DNA of 64,000 nt, taken from the NCBI GenBank assembly GCA_029204225.1, contig CM055098.1:636501-700500 (forward strand), in the 5' to 3' direction. The DNA comes from Diphasiastrum complanatum. Taxonomy: Eukaryota; Streptophyta; Lycopodiopsida; Lycopodiales; Lycopodiaceae. A program made the translations under genes and the position numbers. Positions 35,909-46,850 of this stretch are shown piece after piece. A model generated the notes under the pieces. The model searched no databases. It was not told where the DNA came from and saw only the letters and a list, made by a program, of their open reading frames with translations. How positions within the stretch are numbered: the stretch's first letter is position 1; the number at the start of each line of letters is the position of its first letter.

Positions 35909-37015
35909 CTATTCTAAGTTCATCGCCCCATGATTAAGAATTTCTTTGATCCTATAAGGACCTTCGCCCGTGAATTTTAACTTCCCCTTGATCGCCTTGG
36001 TTTTATACATCAGGACCAGATCTCCTGAACGAAGATCTTTCTTTTGTAATCTGCAATCATGCCAAGCCTTGTGTCTTGCCTTTTCCACTGCCAGTGCATG
36101 CACAACTAGTAAGCGTGTTTCACAGAGTTTATGCAGAGCTTTGTGGTGTAGGTGTAGAGATTTGGACTCATTAAGACATTGCGTGGTGGCAATCCTTAAT
36201 GATGGAACTAAAAACTCTACTGGCATCATAGCATCCTGACCATATACCAATTGGAAGGGTGTTTGATCGGTGCTCCCTTTATATGCTGTCCTGAATGCCC
36301 ACAGTGCAGCATGCAACTTGTGTTCCCAATCTGATCTGCTAGCTTCAACTGTTTTCATGAGCACGCTATACAGGATTTTATTGGATGATTTTGCTTGTCC
36401 ATTACCACGAGGATAATAAGACGTACTGGTTCTGCGGATCGTGAAGAATTCCTCCAACAGGACCTTGATGGTCTCGTTGATGAAATGGCTTTCGCGATCA
36501 CTGACTAGCTCCACCGGGCATCCAAAGCGCACAATGATATTTTCATAAAGGAAGTTGGCAGTGGTCCTAGCGTCTGCTACTCGTACTGCCTTGGCTTTGA
36601 CCCATTTGGTGAGGTAGTCTGTGGCTACGATTATGTATCGAGCCTGGGAACTCCTTGTTGCAGGGTGAATTGGACCAATATAATCCAATTCTCATTTTTC
36701 GAACGGTGCTTGGACTAAGACTGAGTGCAGTAGATCATAGTTCAATCTCATTGGTCTTCTTGCCCTTTGGCACACATTGCACCATTTCAAGTATTCCTCT
36801 GTGTCTTTATGAATCGTTGGCCACCAACATCCTGATTGCAGGATCTTGCGAACTGTAATGTCAGATGCAAAATGACCTCCACCCATGCCTTCATGTGAAA
36901 GTGAAATGATCTGGGTGGTCTCATGAGGAAGAATACGCCGCCAAAGAATTCCATCTGGACCTCTTCGGTACAACTGGCTGGCAATAAGCTGATAAGGTCT
37001 AGCTTTCAAAATCAA
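35909..37015 (-). pseudogene. pol: Gypsy-2 integrase
   Basis: The zinc-binding part (37015-36692) has HEGMGGGHF and CNVCQR, giving His-His-Cys-Cys. A stop separates it from the core (36688-35909): first Asp in MDYIGPIHPATRS, second Asp in ELVSDRESHFIN, and the third position in PRGNGQAKSSNK, where related integrases have GQAE or GQVE. The catalytic Glu is therefore Lys (AAA instead of GAA). The C-terminal part has DLRSGDLVLMY and GPYRIKEIL. The fold is intact, but strand transfer would be abolished. Confidence 0.5.
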
Positions 37016-37051
37016 TTTCCACTGTTCTGCCTTTGGTAGTGATTTGTCTGG

Positions 37052-37732
37052 TTAGCCCTGCATTAGATATTCAGCAATGTCGGCAGCCCATTCTAGTACC
37101 GTATCTACGTAAAATAAGGCAGCATCTGCCAACTCATCGTCGGGTTGGATTGCAATCTCCTTTCCCTTAATTTGTGACACATGATCTGCCATGTAGTGTT
37201 GTTTTCCCTTGTGAACTACTATCCAAAAATCAAATTCCAACAACAACAGGAGCCATCTAGTGATTCTCCAGGTGTTGCAAGTTTTATTAATGAGATATAG
37301 CAAGGGTTGATGGTCCGCATAAAAAGAAAAATGTGTGGCCATCAAATAGTGTCGGAACTTCTTAACCGCATAGATCATTGCCAGTGCTTCTCGCTCTGTG
37401 GTTGAATAATTCATTTCGGTATCACTGAGCTGTTGGCTTGCAAATCGGATTGGAAAAACCTTTTTGTGTTCACCTGGCTGGGTTAAGATTGCTCCAACTG
37501 CATACTTTGATGCGTCCGTATGCACGTGGAACTCAAGGGACCAATTGGGTGGTCGTAGGATTGGTGATGAGACCAATGCATCCTTAATCTTCTGGAAAGC
37601 CTTTAGAGCTTTCTCATTCCAATGTGGATCTGTTGTGAGCTTGTAAATTGGTCTGGCTAACTCCGAAAAATCAAGAATGAAGATCCTATAATAGTTAGCA
37701 TGACCCATGAAAATGTAGACCTCGCGGATCAT
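37052..37732 (-). pseudogene. pol: Gypsy-2 RT connection and RNase H
   Basis: Begins in the RT tail (GHANYYRIFILDFSELARPI, KAFQKIKDAL). RNase H active-site residues are present: Asp in HVHTDASKYAVGAIL, Glu in TEREALAMIYAVKKF and Asp in YADHQPLLYL. It ends LMQG then a stop, with integrase following in another frame. It is separated from upstream RT by a frameshift near 37740. Catalytic residues intact, frame broken. Confidence 0.5.
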
Positions 37733-37748
37733 CCCCGGTGGTGGTAGA

Positions 37749-38506
37749 TCAACAATGATCCTGATCTTTGATAGATATCCTGTGTCTTGACACTATATGG
37801 CCGAGTATCAAGCCATGTGTCACCCAGAATTGACATTTTTCTGGATTCAGAGAGATCTGATATTCGCGACATTTTTGTAGCACCTTCTCCAAATTGGATA
37901 AGTGTTCTGAATCTGGTCCATGCCCGCACAGATCGTCCAAGAAAATTTCCAGAAATTTTTGCAAATAATCTTTGAATGTCGCCTGCATGACTCGCTGGAA
38001 AGTGCTTGGGGCATTGCAAAGTCCAAATGGCATCCCTTTATAGGCATAAGTTCCCCATTCCGTGGTGAATGCTATCTTGTGCTGGTCCTGGGGGGCTATT
38101 TTCACCTGGTTGTAGCCGCTGAAGCCGTCCAGAAAACTGTAGGCTTTGTCACCAGCTACTCTATCGAGGACACTTTTTGTAAATGGTAAAAGAAAATGGT
38201 CCTTCTTGGTGACTGCATTAAGTGCCTTCAGATTTACACAGATACGTATTTGCCATTCTTCTTGGGTACTATAACTATCGACGATACCCATTCCGTGTGC
38301 TCGATATTGTAAATGAAATCTGCATCCATAAGTTTTTGCAACTCTTGTTTGATCAGTTCTGTATAATTCGGGTTGCAGCAGTAGTAACAGCTTACCTTGG
38401 GGACTGCTCCGTCCACTAAAGGTATGGTGTGCTGGACTACTGTTGGCGGAATGCCCTTTAGATCACTATAGCTCCAAGCAAAACAGTCTTTATATTCCAC
38501 CAACAA
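37749..38506 (-). pseudogene. pol: Gypsy-2 reverse transcriptase
   Basis: The frame 38506-38234 gives DCFAWSYSDLKGIPP, LMDADFIYNIEHTEW and VPKKNGK; a one-base loss near 38250 shifts to the frame 38291-37749, with RICVNLKALNAVTKKDH, FLDGFSGYNQVKIAP (first catalytic Asp present), KGMPFGLCNAPSTFQRVMQ and the catalytic pair in FLEIFLDDLCGHG. It polymerises cDNA in the family; here it is disabled only by frameshifts. Gypsy-1 carries the same N-terminal blocks. Confidence 0.5.
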
Positions 38507-38524
38507 GGATCGTAGTCTCTTGAA

Positions 38525-39385
38525 CTACGTGGGTGTTAACTGCTCTCCCACATGCACTATCCTTTCTTCTTCTCCTGGTTTCGCAAGATTCATCGGCTGT
38601 GTTCGCGCAGTTCCCTCGAAGGCTTGTTCCGCTGGTGCCTGACTTTGATCAGGTTCTCGTTGGGCTTGCGGCATCATGATTACCACGTTGTCCAATGTAT
38701 AGTTCTTGAAAGTATCAGGCATCTCATGAACTGGAGCTCGTCGAGATTCCTCTTTCAGCATATTGGTCTTGGCCCGACTGGTCATTTTTTTATTTTCTGT
38801 CACCTGTGTAGAAGATGATGCTGTATCTGAGTCCAACTTGATTGACTTCAAGGAATCCAACACCTTCTTATTGCCCTTTTTTGTCATTTTGATGAGTTCA
38901 TCCTTGTTGTCTTTCTTTGGGACTGTTGTGACATTCACCTCATGGTTGCGAATATCAACGTCTATTGTAGCTATTGCCTCTTTGGGTAGGTCATTCCATC
39001 GGATCACCTGGTTGTAGCGTTGCTTCAACGGATTCTTCTTATTCGCAGGTGCCTTGGGTGGTTCGATCCTTGATACTTTCGCCATAGCAGACCTTCATGG
39101 TGGTTGAGTTGGTACCTTCTTGGTTCCGTAATGATCTGGGTCCATGTGATGTAGGACTTGTTCATCAGTCAACTCAATCTCCTTATTATAAGTCAGTTGC
39201 CAAGGGACTAGATCATCGTCCACTAGGTTCTCAATTGGCTCCGCTGACAGCCATGCTCCATGTGTCATATTCACTCCAAATGTGATTGGTGTGTCCATAG
39301 TGTAGCATTTGGGTGAAGATGTACTCGGTTCAAGATCTGATTCATATTGACATGCCTGGCAGTCAATAGTTGCTAATGCATTCAT
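38525..39385 (-). pseudogene. Gypsy-2 protease-RT linker, Lys-rich
   Basis: Frames 39385-39095 and 39085-38525. The first has NMTHGAWLSAEPIENL and ELTDEQVLHHMDPDHYG; the second has LKQRYNQVIRWNDLP, a Lys/Ser-rich tract, FKNYTLDNVVIMMPQAQREP and RTQPMNLAKPGEEERIVH. The pattern of conserved flanks around a basic tract is shared with Gypsy-1 (10287-9469). Function unknown; part of the polyprotein between protease and RT. Confidence 0.5.
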
Positions 39386-39524
39386 CCATCTTACGACATC
39401 CGTCTCTGAATCATAGTGACTCCCTTGGCTGGCCTTGGACGATCAATCTTGTCATAGATGATCCGTCATCAGCTTTGGGTGCAATAGGTTTCACCGCCCA
39501 TGTAGTTGGATCTACCTTTACAGC

Positions 39525-40139
39525 CTATTCTATGTTCTCGAAGGTGAGTTTCCCTGTACCCCAGTTGTGTACTACTTGCGCAGCCCTCAACCATGGTCTT
39601 CCCAATAAAATACGGTATGTAGATGGAGATTCAGGTATATCCATGACCACAAAAGTAATCACATACTGCATGCTTGCTATCCTTACAGGAATATCAGCAA
39701 CTACACCTTTTGGTTTCACACAGGATTGATCTGCTAGCTTGATGGCGAATTTGGTTGGCTTCAATCCTTGTAATCTCCATTTTTCGTACAAAGTAGTGGA
39801 GATAAGATTGACACCTAATCCTCCATCTACCACTGCCGCCTCGTCCTCGTATCTCTTGTGTTTGATTGGCAAAGTGATGTTGTGTTTCTCACTTTTCCAT
39901 GCTGCTCCGATGTGGAAGACGTTACTTGTTTCATCATAGCCCTCACAATAGATGGATTCAGGTGCTATTGGCTCCTCATCCACCTTGGCCCATTCAGCTA
40001 AAAGGCTTTTCGCTTGTAGTGCAATCTGCAGTAGTTCTCCGAGGGGTAAACTAACGTGGCTTGACAACAAGAGTGTGAGCCTTTCAGTGCGTGGTTCCTC
40101 AGGCTCTACCATGTGAAAAGGTGGTTCATGTTGGTGCAA
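39525..40139 (-). pseudogene. pol: Gypsy-2 aspartic protease
   Basis: 205-codon frame. The active site reads AAVVDGGLGVNLISTTLY, that is Asp-Gly-Gly rather than the usual Asp-Ser/Thr-Gly; the same context is found in Gypsy-1, so it is a lineage trait and not a fresh mutation. Downstream FAIKLADQS, VITFVVMDIPES and RILLGRPWLRAAQ (the LLGRPWL block near the C-terminus) support a retropepsin fold. It would cleave the Gag-Pol polyprotein. Upstream Gag is in another frame. Confidence 0.5.
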
Positions 40140-40385
40140 CCGATCATTCTGATCAGTGCGCAGTGGTGAGCCCGGTTGCGGATCTCGTTCGACGCTGACT
40201 GGAGGTTCTGTGGAATTGTTTCATTCTTGTTCTTTTTTCTCCTCTTGTGCTTTTTGTACCCAGTGTCTTATTTTCTGAAACTGTCTTCTCTCTTCCCTCA
40301 CATTTGGATATGGCGCTGAAGTTTAGGGTTGGTCGTCAGTGACTGATGGTGGTGGTGAGGGAGCCACTTCCTTCCTCTTCTATGC

Positions 40386-41009
40386 TCACATAACAACGAA
40401 CACATGAGCATAGTCGTGTCGTCCTTTCGATGGCATCCCGGTTGGAACTGCTGATTGCTGTATGGCAATGAGGTTAAGAGGTGCACTGGTTCCAGGTTTA
40501 AATGGACAATTCTTGAAACAATGTCCATAACCGCAATCCTGACAGGAGGTTGTATATTGTCCTTTGTAGGGACATTCTGCAATTCTGTGTCTCTCGCCGC
40601 ACCCATAGCAGCCGTAATTTCTTCCACCTTGACGTTGAGTTTGAGCTGCATAGGCCGATACATATTCATTTATGACAGGATCCATAAATGGTTCATCTGG
40701 TCCATACCACTGCTGCTGCTCAGGTTGAGGTGACATTTGCAATTCTTGTTCTGCTGCTGTCAAGTGTACATGGGCCACTTGTTGATTGGCTGGCCCTGGT
40801 GGAGCAGGTAAGGCCATGCGTTGTGGTTGATTGGGTGCGCTGTACCTTGCTGCCGCGTTAGGTTCTCCCTGATGATAAGAATAAGAAGTCTGATAAGGAC
40901 TTCTCTTCTGTTGAACAATCCTAGGGTTAAATGGGCAAAATGTCGTATCGTGCGATGTTGCATTGCACAGATGGCAGAATCTATGTGTCAGTCTCAAATT
41001 TTGCTTCAA
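40386..41009 (-). pseudogene. gag: Gypsy-2 Gag, nucleocapsid with three zinc knuckles
   Basis: 207-codon frame. Three Cys-His units: CHLCNATSHDTTFC (C2C4H4C), CYGCGERHRIAEC (C2C3H4C) and CQDCGYGHCFKNC (C2C3H4C). A Pro/Gln-rich linker (NQPQRMALPAPPGPANQQ) separates the first from the other two, which are about 10 residues apart. Nucleocapsid knuckles bind the packaged RNA. It is separated from the capsid part by stops at 41010-41213. Confidence 0.5.
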
Positions 41010-41213
41010 GACTGGACACTCGTTCGCTGTATGGTTTTGCGTGCATACTGAACACCATACATTTTCTCGTCGAAGATACTACAGCTGGGTTGGTTCCGAT
41101 TGATGTGGAGTTACTGCTACAGTTCCTTGTAAGGCCTTCAGTTTTTGGTCAAACTACGCCATAAGTTGCTCCATCTACTGTTTGTGTAATTTTGTCATTT
41201 GCTCCAATAGCAG

Positions 41214-41837
41214 TTATGTGGATAGAGCGGATGCGTTTGATGATGATGATGCGATCGAGGGAGTAGGAGTGTGGGTGGAAGGATATTCGTCGTCAGATCC
41301 CTCATTCTCTTCCCTGATGGCATCTTCCATAGCTTCTTGCAGAGTAACGTACTGCTCCCATCTTTTTAGTTCTCTTCTGATGCTTCGTGGTAATCCGGCT
41401 AGGAACCACATGATCACTGCATGATCGAGAGTCAGGGCTGCACTGCACTCGGATCGTAGATGTTTGACCCGTTCAATATAATCCCGGACCTTTTCTCGTT
41501 TTTCCATCTTGACTTTGCTTAGTAGGAGAAACGGGTCTTCCAGGAACTTTCTTGGTTTAAAGCACGTAATAAGAGCCGTTTTAACCGCTTCCCAGATGGA
41601 TTTATCTTCCTCTGACAAGTTGAAAAACCAATCCTGAGCCACTGCAAGTAAGGACATAGGGAATAGCATCAGCTTCTCCGCAGGTGTCCGTTCGCCATAT
41701 ATTTCACAAGCTTGCTTGTAGATCTGGAGGAATCGGATGGGATCAGAAGATCCATCGTATTTTGGTATCTCCATCCGTGGTGCTCTCCGAACTGCATGCA
41801 AGGGTGCGACAGGTACAGGTTGGCCCATTGGATCCAT
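41214..41837 (-). pseudogene. gag: Gypsy-2 Gag, capsid
   Basis: Starts at ATG 41837 (MDPMGQPV). The retrotransposon Gag domain is recognisable: PRMEIPKYDGSSDPIRFL, FPMSLLAVAQDWFFNL, FLLLSKVKMEKREKVRDYI, CSAALTLDHAVIMWFLAGLP and an acidic end (EENEGSDDEYPST). It forms the particle shell in the family. Stops follow within 41010-41213 before the knuckle frame. A GTATAAG sequence about 145 bp upstream and motif cluster 1 beyond it could drive it independently of the LTR. Confidence 0.5.
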
Positions 41838-42152
41838 TGGTGCTGATTCCGGTTCTGCCTCTTGTTACACAGCTGCCAATCTAGAAAGGTGTGGTGCCTG
41901 ATTTGCTATCCTTCGTGCTATTGATCGTCTTGATCTCAGATTCATCCAATGGTGGGCTCCAAAGTGATTGGATCTTGCTTATACAATAGAATACAGTTTG
42001 GATCTTCAAGGATCTAATCGATCTGATCGGTCAGAATGAATTTTAGGCCTTTTGTGGTGGTTTTTCCTTGATAACTTTTTTCTCCTTGCACTGATTGACT
42101 TGAGATTTTGACAGTAGCTGGATCTGATGCAGATCTTTCCATTGATTTGGTC

Positions 42153-42923
42153 TACGAGGGTTATTTGTGCGAGGGTTGGCTGTGCGAGGGTTATTTAGCT
42201 ATTTTTGCAGGTAAAAAACTTGATATCTTTCAGATCTCTAGGAAGTAACTCTCGCAAGCTTCACAGTAGCTGGATCTGGGTCAGATCTCACTATAGAATT
42301 ATTTGCGAGAGTTAACTCTCGCAAGAAGTGAAAAATTCACTATCTGCAAGGGTTCAAAATCACTTTTTGTGCTTGATCTTCACCAGATCTTCATACTAAC
42401 TCTCGCAGGCTTCATCACTGATGTAATTTAACATTCTGAATCGATTGAGAGGGTCTACGAGAGTTCTTACTGGAAGGATTTGCTGGATCTTCACTTTTTA
42501 GTGAACTTTTTGCAGTTAAATCCAATTTTCTTCTCACTGGAATCAAACTAATTCTCGCAAGCTCTTCTATGTTCTGGTCTCACTGAGATGGAACTTTAAA
42601 ATCACTGGAACTGAAAATTTCACAGTCTGCGAGGGTTCACTGGTACTTTCCCGTCTTTTTTCCACTGGGAACTCTCGCACAGACACTTAATCATGAAACT
42701 AACTCACGCAAGCTTCTTTGTGTCCTAGTCTCACTGAGATGGAACTTCAGAGGGCTCTGCGAGAGTTCTTATGAAGATTTGAATTTTTTTAAACTTTTTC
42801 AAGGGTTTTTTGAATTTTTTATGATTTTTCTCTGATTTTTACAATCTACTTGGAACTAACTCTCGCAGGCTTCTATGCAGGTCTGGGACAGTACCTTGGA
42901 GCTGCTGCCAGTCATGCAAGGGT
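42153..42923. repeat. Motif cluster 1: TGCGAGRGTT, about 17 copies both ways
   Basis: Copies or close variants at 42153, 42168, 42183, 42304, 42345, 42456, 42628, 42758 and 42914 (plus orientation) and 42247, 42314, 42398, 42550, 42670, 42701 and 42858 (reverse, AACTCTCGCA). The copies at 42304 and 42314 abut to form a 20-bp perfect palindrome. The cluster fills the leader between the primer site and gag. Confidence 0.5.
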
Positions 42924-43219
42924 TAATTCCCACTGATTCTGGAGATATAAAAATCTGATGAGTTTTTTAGCTCTTTTTCTCTCCAAAATGTAGATTGGTG
43001 TGTTTTTTTAGTTTTTTGGATGATTGGTTTGGGTTTCAAGCCCTTAGAGGTTGTTTAGGGCCTCCTCTACCCTCTCACACCTCCTCTGCTAGCTGTGAAC
43101 AGTCCAAACACAAAAAAATTATAGAAAACTAACTCTAAACTCCCAAAAATCTACCTAAACTACTCTAAAAAACAAGAAAATAGCTAAAATGTAGCTAAAC
43201 TAGTTAGTGGAAACCTAAC

Positions 43220-43235
43220 CCAGGCAACGACGCCA
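43220..43235 (-). other. Gypsy-2 primer-binding site (tRNA-Asp type)
   Basis: Minus strand TGGCGTCGTTGCCTGG, two mismatches from TGGCGCCGTTGCCGGG, the complement of the plant tRNA-Asp 3' end. It sits 1 bp inside the LTR edge. Confidence 0.5.
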
Positions 43236-43383
43236 CTGTGAGGTCAAAGATCTCTCATAGTATAGCCCTTCTGCCTGTCAACAAATGTTAGATCACTGGA
43301 TAGGTGCCTAATTATGCATAGATGCTACTTTTAGTTAAATTCCTACTTTCTCCCTTAACTCTTCTCACCACTATGCTACTCCT

Positions 43384-44216
43384 TGTGGAAAAAGTACAAA
43401 AAGGACCAAGAGTGGATCCTAATCTGATCCTCAAGAGGGATTGGTTGTCAGATTATTTAATCTATCAATCTACTTCAGATTAAGATCAATCTAGATCAAT
43501 TATAGACACAAAATCCTAACAAGAACAATCATTGATTGAAGGTAAGTGTACTTTATGGTTTCACACGTGTGAAACACTGTTTGAGTATGGACTCCAACCT
43601 GAAAATCAAGTACACATTGATAGAACCTCAAAACAATCAAAACAAATGTAGACAAATGGAGAGAATCACTCAAAATTGCTTCCAAAACCAAGATTGATGT
43701 CTCACATTGATTATGGCCAAATGTGGCTCTATATATACAATAAGTGGGAGCTCGTGGTACTGATAATCCCTTTGATCCCACATGTGTGAAGATGCTTTGT
43801 CATATGATGATTCATCATGCAAAACTGACACTTGGACAAAACCTTCTATTTTGAGCACTTTTGGTCCATTTTCTTTCTATATGGATATCTACTTGAAAAT
43901 CTTCTAGAAGTCAAAATTCGTCTACTTCAGCTTATTCCACACATGTGAGCTGTCCTCTACACATGGGATGTGATACCTAACCAAAGGATGTGGCTCATGC
44001 AATCAATAGATTGATGCCATGTGTCATATGTCTAGAAAACTAGTTTTTGGCTTTTTTAGCCACTAGAACTTGAATTAAATCATATGTACAACCTATATGA
44101 TTATGGTACATGACAGATACACTATTTTCACACGTGGGAACAAGCTCTACACATGTGTAATCATCCTATATACAAGATTTTTGGCCTCTACCAAGCTTAT
44201 TTTTGCATTTTTCACA
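43384..44216. mobile_element. Solo LTR nested in the Gypsy-2 5' LTR
   Basis: 833 bp starting TGTGGAAAAAG and ending TTTTTCACA, flanked by the direct repeat CTCCT (43379-43383 and 44217-44221). The 3' LTR shows the empty site with one CTCCT. TG...CA termini, a 5-bp duplication and no coding content identify a solo LTR. No other copy of it is in the window, so orientation is unknown. Confidence 0.5.
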
Positions 44217-44537
44217 CTCCTCTTTAACTCTACTCCTCTACACTAACATTGATCATAGTTTGGGTGAAGGGAAGGGATAGAAAAGAAGAGGTTGAGAAGA
44301 GAAGAGAGAAAGAGAGAGAGATAGAGAGTGAGGGTGGAGGTTAGCTCAAATGCTCCTTATGCTTGCCAATGGAAAAGCATTTACTATGGCAAACAATAAA
44401 CATGGAAATAGAAAGCAATGGAAAACACAATCAAGAGCATTAGCAAGTAGTGAATAACAAATGAGGATGCTTCTCTTCCAAAAATGGTAGAGTATTCTCC
44501 TTCTCATTAAGCATGAAAATAGTGTACAAATGGTGCC

Positions 44538-44548
44538 TTTTTATAAAA
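44538..44548 (-). promoter_or_regulatory. Gypsy-2 LTR TATA box (5' copy)
   Basis: The same TTTTATAAAAA as in the 3' LTR, here in the copy that would drive genomic RNA. Confidence 0.5.
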
Positions 44549-45008
44549 TGGGGAAGGCCCTTGCCCCTCAATCTTATTGGCTAATATTCACAATGATCCT
44601 AACCATTCATCTTGGACCCAACTTGATCCAAGGGTCCACAAAAAGTACACTAGAAATCACAAGATTCATGTGAGTCCCAATTTGGACCCAACACTAGAAA
44701 GTGATCTCTAAGTTTAAAATTGACATTGGGCCTCTAGTTTTAGTTTAATTACAAGGCCCAAGTCAAGTTTATTTTATTTACAACTTCAATTGCGTGCTCA
44801 TTGGGCCATGGGCTTATACATGCAGGATGCCATGCCCTCGCAACTCATTTTATTGGAGGATTTTATTTATTTACACTTTGTTGGGAACACCCCCAATAGG
44901 GATGTTGTTGCTTGTAACTGTTCATGCTCAGGATTGGATCGACATGTGGAACACATAGCTGAAATACATTGAACATGCGACTGGACTAAAGATTGAACAA
45001 ACTTTTAA

Positions 45009-45320
45009 CTAAATTATCCTAAACTGTTGTACAAGGGGATCTGAAGATAGATAGATGAATGAAAATGTGTTCTGGAGATGCTTTACAGAAGACTCTCGTG
45101 CAGTTGTTGTGAGGATACTATCGTGATTCATAACTGACGTGACGAGTAGGTAGGATCGTAGTTGGTTGTTTCGGACAGTCATTGAAACCATGTTTTCTGA
45201 TATAGTCGGGACACTCTGCATGGTATTTGGACTTGACTGGACAATCAACCATGAAGTGGCCAGTTTCACCACAGATGAAACATCTGGTGAGCAATGGCCC
45301 TTGTATAATAGCATAGTCAT
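45009..45320 (-). pseudogene. gag: Family-C Gag zinc-knuckle fragment
   Basis: Minus strand reads CFICGETGHFMVDC, a perfect C2C4H4C knuckle, followed by a second Cys-rich segment (CPDYIRKHGFNDC) and a stop. It corresponds to the knuckle region of copy 1 at 25700-26090 but is too diverged to align in detail. The upstream Gag part is not open. Confidence 0.5.
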
Positions 45321-45999
45321 CTTGTATGGCTAGTGGTTATGGACTTTTAGATGGAGATTGTCTGACAGCCGAATCTGTAAGTCTCTGATAATTGGTAGTA
45401 AGTGTTTGAGAGGAAAGACACATCTGCATTAGAAAGGCACCGGGCCATCGCTATTTGTCTGGATTCAAATAGAATTATGTTTGTCTAGATTCGAATAGAA
45501 TTCTGTCTGTCTAGATTTGAATATAAATCTGTCTATCTGGCTGTCAACTACCAGATTAGAATAAAAATTGGCATATGTCGTAATATCCAACACCGAATTG
45601 CTATATCTATGTAGTATTTAGATCGTTCCCCAAGAAGATAGCTCTTAAAAGTTGTTAAGTTGATACATTATTGACTTATTTCAAATGAAATGGAGTCGAG
45701 AGAAAATCTGGTTGTCAACAGACATTTTGTAAGTAGCTAGTACCACTTTTTAAGAAAGGTGAATACAGGTAATAAATGCTAAACAGCAGCCTTCCTCTAT
45801 CAAAGCGAAGATAAAGCGTTCTGTTAGTAAAATGATATCAGAGTAACTCGAATGAATTACACTCTGATTGATTAAGTTGTCAACAAGGATCTATGATATG
45901 TTCGATGCAGTCATGTACGAACAGACAAAAAGTTAATCTTATTCATGAACTCATATGTTCTAGACAGAAGTCCTCAACAACTAAAGTCCAGTCATGGTT

Positions 46000-46849
<850 letters not shown>

Positions 46850-46850
<1 letters not shown>

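Larger units (their letters stand above)
30802..44895 (-). mobile_element. Gypsy-2: large Ty3-gypsy retrotransposon with accessory frame
   Basis: In minus orientation: 5' LTR (44895-43237, with a solo LTR inside), Asp-type primer site, leader with motif cluster (42923-42153), gag, protease, linker, RT, RNase H, integrase, a second motif cluster (35403-35111), accessory frame (34853-31841) and 3' LTR (31622-30802). Coding order RT-RNase H-integrase defines Ty3-gypsy. The Asp primer site and RT motifs (FAWSYSDLKGIP) recall the plant Athila/Tat group; assignment is not proven. Coding parts carry stops, frameshifts and a lost integrase Glu. No target duplication was found at the outer edges. Confidence 0.5.
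43237..44895 (-). repeat. Gypsy-2 5' LTR (interrupted)
   Basis: About 821 bp of LTR sequence split by an 833-bp solo LTR. Plus-strand start TGTGAGGTC next to the primer site; end ACCCCCA. Closely similar to 30802-31622, with a few percent substitutions by eye. Confidence 0.5.

Noticed and set aside
30790-44905. Target-site duplication around Gypsy-2
   Set aside because: Flanks GAATAC (left) and ATAGG (right) do not match, nor do shifts of a few bases; not claimed.
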